The notes under the pieces: generated by a model
The model's database searches: none
Seen by the model: the letters and a program-made list of their open reading frames with translations, nothing else
What the model was told of the DNA's origin: nothing
Shown: positions 5,683 to 9,576 of the stretch, piece after piece
How the letters are laid out: the number at the start of each line of letters is the position of its first letter
How positions within the stretch are numbered: the first letter of the stretch is position 1
Origin: Streptosporangiaceae bacterium
GTDB lineage: Bacteria > Actinomycetota > Actinomycetes > Streptosporangiales > Streptosporangiaceae
Length of the DNA stretch: 9,576 bases
Assembly: GCA_030038715.1 (NCBI GenBank)
Contig: JASHSO010000321.1
Span: 1 to 9,576 of the forward strand
Reading direction: 5' to 3'
Program-made: the position numbers and the translations under genes

Positions 5683-7137
5683 ATGGCACGTGACGAGCGC
5701 AGCGTTACGCCGCAGAGCGAGGACTTCTCGGCCTGGTACAACGACGTGGTCTTCCGCGCAGACCTGGTTGACCGGGGGCCGGTCCGCGGCAGCATGGTGA
5801 TCAAGCCGTACGGGTATCGGATCTGGGAGTTGCTGCAGGCAGACCTGGACGGGCGGATCAAGGCAACCGGGCACCAGAATGCGTATTTCCCGCTCCTCAT
5901 CCCGCAGAGCTACATGGAGCGCGAGGCCGAGCATGTCGAGGGTTTTGCGCCCGAGCTGTTCACCGTCACGCACGCTGGCGGCAAGGAACTGGAGGAACCA
6001 CTGGTCATCAGGCCGACGTCGGAAACGATCATCGGGGAGATGATGGCCAAATGGATCAGTTCGCACCGGGACCTGCCGCTACTGCTGAACCAGTGGGCCA
6101 ACGTGCTCCGGTGGGAGATGCGGCCTCGGATGTTCCTGCGTACCAGCGAGTTTCTGTGGCAGGAAGGCCACACCGCGCACCCCACAGCTGCTGACGCGAC
6201 CGCCGAGACAATGCTGGCGCTGGGCTTGTACCAAGACGTGGCCGTGGAGGCCGCGGCCATGGCCTCCGTGCCCGGCGAGAAGACGCCGGGCGAACGGTTC
6301 GCCGGCGCCGAGCGCACGTTCACGATCGAGAGCATGATGCGGGACGGGCGCGCGCTCCAGGCGGGAACCTCGCACTTCATGGGTACGAACTTCGCGACGG
6401 CGTTCGGGATTACCTATACCAGCGAAAGCGGCACGGCCGAGCTGTGCCACACCACTTCCTGGGGCATGACTACCAGGATGATCGGCGCGCTGGTCATGAC
6501 CCACGGTGACGACAAGGGCCTAGTGCTGCCGCCGGCTCTGGCCCCCTACCAGGTGGTGGTTGTCCCGATCGGGCGCGGGGAGCAGGCCGCGGCAGTGTCG
6601 TCCGCTGCTGCCGTGCTGGCCGCCACGCTGCAACGCGCGGGCATCCGGACGCACGTAGACGACCGGCCGCAGTTGTCGCCAGGCTTCAAGTTCAATGACT
6701 GGGAAATGCGCGGCGTGCCGATCCGGCTTGAGCTTGGCCCGCGGGAGCTGGCCGCCGGTACCGCGTTGTTGTCCCGTCGGCTGAGCTACCGGCAACCAGA
6801 CGCCGCCAAGGAAGCCATCCCGCTCGAGAGAGCACCAGACCTGCTCGCGGCCGAGCTCGCTGCCTTCCAGGCGATGCTGGCGCAGCGGGCCGCCGACTTC
6901 CGCGACGACCACACCGTCGCTGCCAACTCCTGGCCAGAATTCGCCGCAGGTGTTGCTGTCGGCTGGGTGCTGGCGCTGCATTGCGGCGAGCAAGCTTGTG
7001 AAGACGAGATCAAGACAGAAACTACCGCCACTGCCCGCTGCATCCCGCTGGCGGGCGAACCCGAGCAGGGCCCGTGCATCCGATGCGGCAAAGCATCCGC
7101 TTATGGCAAGCGCGTGATCTTCGCCCGCGCCTACTGA
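5683..7137 (+). CDS. proS: Prolyl-tRNA synthetase, type 3 (archaeal/eukaryotic-like)
   Basis: The 484-aa enzyme charges tRNA-Pro with proline in the cytoplasm. It is a class II synthetase of the type 3 form: it lacks the large editing insertion of the usual bacterial ProRS and has an extra C-terminal domain. Visible elements are motif 1 (GPVRGSMVIKPYGYRIWELL, 32-51), the proline-site loop RPTSE (110-114) and motif 2 (NQWANVLRWE to FLWQEGHTAH, 136-166). Motif 3 follows (WGMTTRMIGALVMTHGDDKG, 260-279), then an anticodon-binding domain (about 285-390). The C-terminal zinc domain has C434, C439, C465 and C468, the same 5/26/3 spacing I recall for Thermus ProRS, and it ends in the typical terminal Tyr. 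I chose the ATG at 5683 because it aligns with the family start; upstream GTG 5575 or ATG 5584 would add 33-36 atypical residues. Many actinomycetes carry a type 1 ProRS as well, so this may be a second copy. Confidence 0.93.
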   Translation: MARDERSVTPQSEDFSAWYNDVVFRADLVDRGPVRGSMVIKPYGYRIWELLQADLDGRIKATGHQNAYFPLLIPQSYMEREAEHVEGFAPELFTVTHAGGKELEEPLVIRPTSETIIGEMMAKWISSHRDLPLLLNQWANVLRWEMRPRMFLRTSEFLWQEGHTAHPTAADATAETMLALGLYQDVAVEAAAMASVPGEKTPGERFAGAERTFTIESMMRDGRALQAGTSHFMGTNFATAFGITYTSESGTAELCHTTSWGMTTRMIGALVMTHGDDKGLVLPPALAPYQVVVVPIGRGEQAAAVSSAAAVLAATLQRAGIRTHVDDRPQLSPGFKFNDWEMRGVPIRLELGPRELAAGTALLSRRLSYRQPDAAKEAIPLERAPDLLAAELAAFQAMLAQRAADFRDDHTVAANSWPEFAAGVAVGWVLALHCGEQACEDEIKTETTATARCIPLAGEPEQGPCIRCGKASAYGKRVIFARAY

Positions 7138-7151
7138 CGCCGAGAAGCGAA

Positions 7152-7183
7152 CCGCCGTCCGCCCAGGCATGGGCGGACGGCGG
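7152..7183. terminator. Strong hairpin terminator after proS
   Basis: CCGCCGTCCGCCC (7152-7164) and GGGCGGACGGCGG (7171-7183) form a perfect 13-bp GC-rich stem with a 6-base loop, starting 15 bases after the proS stop. There is no U-tract, as is common in high-GC actinomycetes. The structure is symmetrical and could also stop transcripts coming from the right. Confidence 0.8.
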
Positions 7184-7543
7184 CGAGCGGATGGGCTATA
7201 GCTTCCCGCGGTGCGGAACCTAAACGAGCAGATCGTCGTGCTCGGCGGCCGAAGCGGACGTGCGCCAGCCCCCCGGAGTCGTGCGCGCCATCGGGGGGGT
7301 TACTGGCGAGAGCGTGGCGCTGGGAGCCTCGGCGTGCAGGCGTCTCGCGCGGCGATCGCGACACGATGAGACGCTTGTGCGCACGACGAGGCAACGGCGA
7401 CTTGGTCCTGAGGCGGCGAAGTCTCTGTATGGTGGGCCGCTATGGACGATGGTCGAAGCTCTGGCGCCGATGACCTCCGGCCTGCTGGCACACCCAGGCA
7501 GCCGACCGGAGCACGGAGCCCGAGGCTGACCCGGAGCCGACCG
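7184..7543. other. Intergenic region before the repeat-tailed membrane protein
   Basis: These 360 bases hold no confident gene. On the minus strand, 7291-7220 reads as a 23-codon frame (MARTTPGGWRTSASAAEHDD, then LLV and stop) with mostly G/C third positions. It has no ribosome binding site and may be a small ORF or a remnant of a gene end. A nested dyad lies at 7341-7373 (CGTCTC/GAGACG around GCGATCGC), and GTGCGCAC lies just after it. TATGGT near 7428-7433 could be a -10 box serving the downstream gene. Confidence 0.4.
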
Positions 7544-8986
7544 ATGACGGTCGCGCAACAGCCAAGCCAAGCCCGAACGCCCAGCCAGGACGACCCGCCA
7601 GCGCACCCGAAGCAGCCTGAAGACCCTGCGCCTGCCGGGAAACCGACCGTGCTGGCTGCCGTCGACCTCGGCTGGTGCATGGCAGAGCTGTACGCCAAGG
7701 TAAAGCCGGATGTGCTGCAGCCGCCTGAAATGCCGGATAAGCCGCTGCCGCAGGTCAGGCCCAGGGCACCGGAGAACCTCCGCATCCAGCTACAAGATGA
7801 TCTGCCGGGCCTCGGGCACCTGCCGGACCGGCAGGAAAAGCAGCTGCTGATCGACCGCATCGACGCCGGACTTCACAAGATCAAGCCGGTCATCGTTGCT
7901 GCCGGTCTGCCTGTCCCGGATCGCGGTGACTGGGTCCCGCTTGCCTATCACCAGGGTTCGGCTGAGGGCCGCTATCAACTAGCCCGGTCCGTGCTCCAGT
8001 TCCATGGCGACTTGCTCATGGTGCTGACGGCATCTGATTACCAAGTCGGCCTGGCATATGGCTTGGGACGGGCCCTGGCCGACATGGCGTTGCGGCCGCA
8101 AGCCGACAAGCCGTACTCGTTGACCGATGACCTTAGCGAAGATCGGGTCAAGACGATCTCGGGGTGGCTCGGCGAGCTTCGGGGTGCCCTGCCCGCCCAC
8201 AGCGTCGGTGCCGTCATGGGGTCAATTGCCCAGTGGCAGCAATGGGCGGCCAGCCCGACCTGGGACGGCGAACCGCTCAAGTGGGACGACCACAGCAAGG
8301 ATGTCGTCAGCCTGCTGAGGCGCCAAGGCAAGCGCTGGCAGCTGCTGCTCACCGGCCAGGTCGCCGCGCTGGATCAGCTCGGGCCGGAGGACTACGTGCA
8401 GGCCTCCGGATACATGATCGGCAGGATCAGGCAAATTCTTCAGCAGGTCCTTGTGCAGTACTGGCCCTGGGTCACTGTCATCACCGTGGTCATGCTCGGC
8501 GCAGTGACCGGCTCCCTGCTCCTGCTGAACTCGGCCGCTGCCAAGGGCATCGGAGTGGCGGTATCGGTGTTCGGGTGGCTCGGCGTGACGGGCAGGTCGG
8601 TGTCGGGGGAACTGCAGCGCACAGTCAGCCAAGTCGAGCAGTCGCTGTGGGGCGGCGAACTTGACCTGGCTGCGGCCTGGGCGAATACCCTGCTGCCGGA
8701 CGCGGACGCGAACCGGCAGATCGACGAGGCCCGAGCGCCGCGATCGCGCCTCGGGCAGGCAGCGATCCGCCTGGTCATAGCGAAGCCTCAGTCGCCGCGT
8801 CAGCCTGGGAGGGCGCCGACGTGGCTGCGCAGGGGGGCTAAGGCCCGGCAGCCCGCGCCGGCCGACACGCGACGGCCGCCGCCGGCCGACACGCAACGGA
8901 CCGCGCCGGCCGACACGCAACAGACCGCGCCGGCCGACACGCAACAGACCGCGCCGGCCGAGACAAGTGACCAAGCTGGCGAGTAA
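7544..8986 (+). CDS. Unrecognised membrane-anchored protein with a repetitive C-terminal tail
   Basis: I do not recognise this 480-aa protein. Residues 1-35 are Pro/Gln-rich and probably disordered. Residues about 36-300 are soluble and helical (LGWCMAELYAKV, LPDRQEKQLLIDRIDAGL, GRYQLARSVLQFHGDLLMVL, ISGWLGELRGAL). Two hydrophobic segments follow, about 307-328 (WPWVTVITVVMLGAVTGSLL) and 335-351 (GIGVAVSVFGWLGVTG), with a very short hairpin between them. A helical stretch (about 352-385) and a basic region come next. The tail (about 435-473) repeats the eight-residue unit PADTQQTA. No signal peptide or catalytic motif is visible, so the large N-terminal part is probably cytoplasmic. I chose the ATG at 7544, with GGAG 7 bases upstream. 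An ATG at 7442 in the same frame would add 34 low-complexity residues and cannot be excluded. The next gene starts 23 bases downstream, so co-transcription is likely. Confidence 0.8.
   Translation: MTVAQQPSQARTPSQDDPPAHPKQPEDPAPAGKPTVLAAVDLGWCMAELYAKVKPDVLQPPEMPDKPLPQVRPRAPENLRIQLQDDLPGLGHLPDRQEKQLLIDRIDAGLHKIKPVIVAAGLPVPDRGDWVPLAYHQGSAEGRYQLARSVLQFHGDLLMVLTASDYQVGLAYGLGRALADMALRPQADKPYSLTDDLSEDRVKTISGWLGELRGALPAHSVGAVMGSIAQWQQWAASPTWDGEPLKWDDHSKDVVSLLRRQGKRWQLLLTGQVAALDQLGPEDYVQASGYMIGRIRQILQQVLVQYWPWVTVITVVMLGAVTGSLLLLNSAAAKGIGVAVSVFGWLGVTGRSVSGELQRTVSQVEQSLWGGELDLAAAWANTLLPDADANRQIDEARAPRSRLGQAAIRLVIAKPQSPRQPGRAPTWLRRGAKARQPAPADTRRPPPADTQRTAPADTQQTAPADTQQTAPAETSDQAGE
8855..8961 (+). repeat. 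24-bp in-frame tandem repeat, about 4.5 copies
   Basis: Units begin at 8855, 8879, 8903, 8927 and 8951 (the last partial). The shared core is CGGCCGACACGCAAC. The units at 8903 and 8927 are identical, while those at 8855 and 8879 differ at a few bases. Because the period is 24, copy-number change would lengthen or shorten the protein tail without breaking the frame. Confidence 0.9.
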
Positions 8987-9009
8987 CCCATCCAGCCACG
9001 GAGGTCGGC

Positions 9010-9576
9010 GTGAAGGCGCTCGTTTTCCGGCACGACCTTGCCCGCGAGGCGGCGTCCACCATCTGCGGACGCGTCAGCCGACGCGCCTTCGTCTCCCGCT
9101 TTGCGCCAACTCGCCTTGAGGACATCGACGAGCCGGCGCTTCCGGCTGACGACTGGGTGCGCGTACACACAACGTTCTCGGGGCTGTGCGGCTCCGACGT
9201 GAAGCAGATCCTGCTGAACGGGGCCCGCGACAACCCGCTCACGGCGCTGGTGTCCTTCCCGCATGTGCTCGGACACGAGGCGGTAGGGCGCCGCGCGGAC
9301 ACCGGCGAACGCGTGGTGCTCAATCCCTGGCTGTCGTGCGGCCCGCGCGGCATCGATCCGCCGTGCGAGGCTTGCAAGGACGGCCGCTATCCCTGGTGCC
9401 GCAACTTCCGCTCGGGCGACTTGCCAGTTTCGATCCACATCGGGAACTGCGCCGCAGCCGCTGGTGCCCACGCCGAGCGGTTCGCCGCTCATGTCTCGCA
9501 GCTTTTCGCGATTCCGGACGGCGTTAGCGACGCGGCGGCCGTGCTGGCCGACCCGGTCAGCGTCTCGCTTCGCTCG
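9010..9576 (+). CDS. Zinc-dependent medium-chain alcohol dehydrogenase-like protein (partial, 5' end)
   Basis: The first 189 codons of a medium-chain dehydrogenase/reductase run off the right edge. The start is GTG at 9010, with GGAGG at 9000-9004. The visible part is the GroES-like catalytic domain. TFSGLCGSDVK supplies the first catalytic zinc ligand (C60), and VLGHEAVG supplies H89-E90. A structural-zinc lobe has C110, C119, C122 and C130; eight residues separate its first two Cys, compared with two in the classical pattern, so it carries a small insertion. ADPVSVSLRS at 180-189 corresponds to the segment leading into the NAD(P)-binding domain, which lies outside the window. The substrate cannot be inferred. 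The gene is probably co-transcribed with the upstream membrane-protein gene, 23 bases away. Confidence 0.88.
   Translation, partial: MKALVFRHDLAREAASTICGRVSRRAFVSRFAPTRLEDIDEPALPADDWVRVHTTFSGLCGSDVKQILLNGARDNPLTALVSFPHVLGHEAVGRRADTGERVVLNPWLSCGPRGIDPPCEACKDGRYPWCRNFRSGDLPVSIHIGNCAAAAGAHAERFAAHVSQLFAIPDGVSDAAAVLADPVSVSLRS

Noticed and set aside
8855..8961. CRISPR-like array
   Set aside because: The units are directly adjacent with no spacers, and they lie in frame within a coding region.
8222..8974. 250-codon minus-strand frame with an RRGLLRVG-type repeat
   Set aside because: Its repeat is the antisense reading of the 24-bp tandem repeat in the plus-strand gene, and it has no other support.
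8800..9492. 230-codon minus-strand frame opposite the dehydrogenase
   Set aside because: The plus strand here encodes a recognisable zinc alcohol dehydrogenase with its catalytic motifs, so this frame is a mirror image.

Overview
The window is high-GC DNA with almost entirely G/C third codon positions. It encodes an actinobacterial HelR and other actinomycete-type proteins, so the source is most likely a GC-rich actinomycete. The genus cannot be told from the sequence.

Layout, left to right. Positions 1-27 hold the last eight codons and stop of a gene that starts outside the window. Positions 63-106 hold the 3' half of a tRNA-Gly(UCC), from the anticodon loop to CCA, with no 5' half. This is the usual footprint of an integrative element's attachment site, so the left edge is probably the end of a mobile element and the sequence from 107 onward is the flanking chromosome. 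Next come three small or medium genes. An APH-fold phosphotransferase-like protein (367-1440, minus) has Asn at both catalytic Asp positions. A MmcQ/YjbR-family protein (1743-2069, minus) is divergent from a VOC/glyoxalase-like protein (2140-2517, plus). The VOC gene converges on helR (2563-4716, minus), and a perfect 9-bp inverted repeat lies between them.

The centre of the window is helR, a helicase-like RNA polymerase-recycling ATPase linked to rifamycin resistance. About 160 bp upstream of its start is an inverted repeat, CTTGC-c-GCAAG with G/C-rich flanks, that closely resembles the rifamycin-associated element (RAE). This suggests rifamycin-inducible expression. Beyond it lies a decayed cation-diffusion-facilitator gene (5008-5427, minus) with two frameshifts and an internal deletion.

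The right part holds a type 3 (archaeal/eukaryotic-like) prolyl-tRNA synthetase with an intact C-terminal zinc domain (5683-7137, plus), followed by a 13-bp perfect hairpin terminator. Then comes an unrecognised membrane-anchored protein with a 24-bp tandem-repeat tail (7544-8986, plus). It is followed closely by the start of a zinc-dependent medium-chain alcohol dehydrogenase (9010 onward, plus), which runs off the window.

Most genes look independently transcribed; only the last two look like an operon. A possible common theme is drug tolerance: HelR with a RAE-like site, a likely second prolyl-tRNA synthetase, an APH-like protein and a VOC protein, next to a probable attachment site. That theme is inference; only the HelR/RAE pair has strong direct support.
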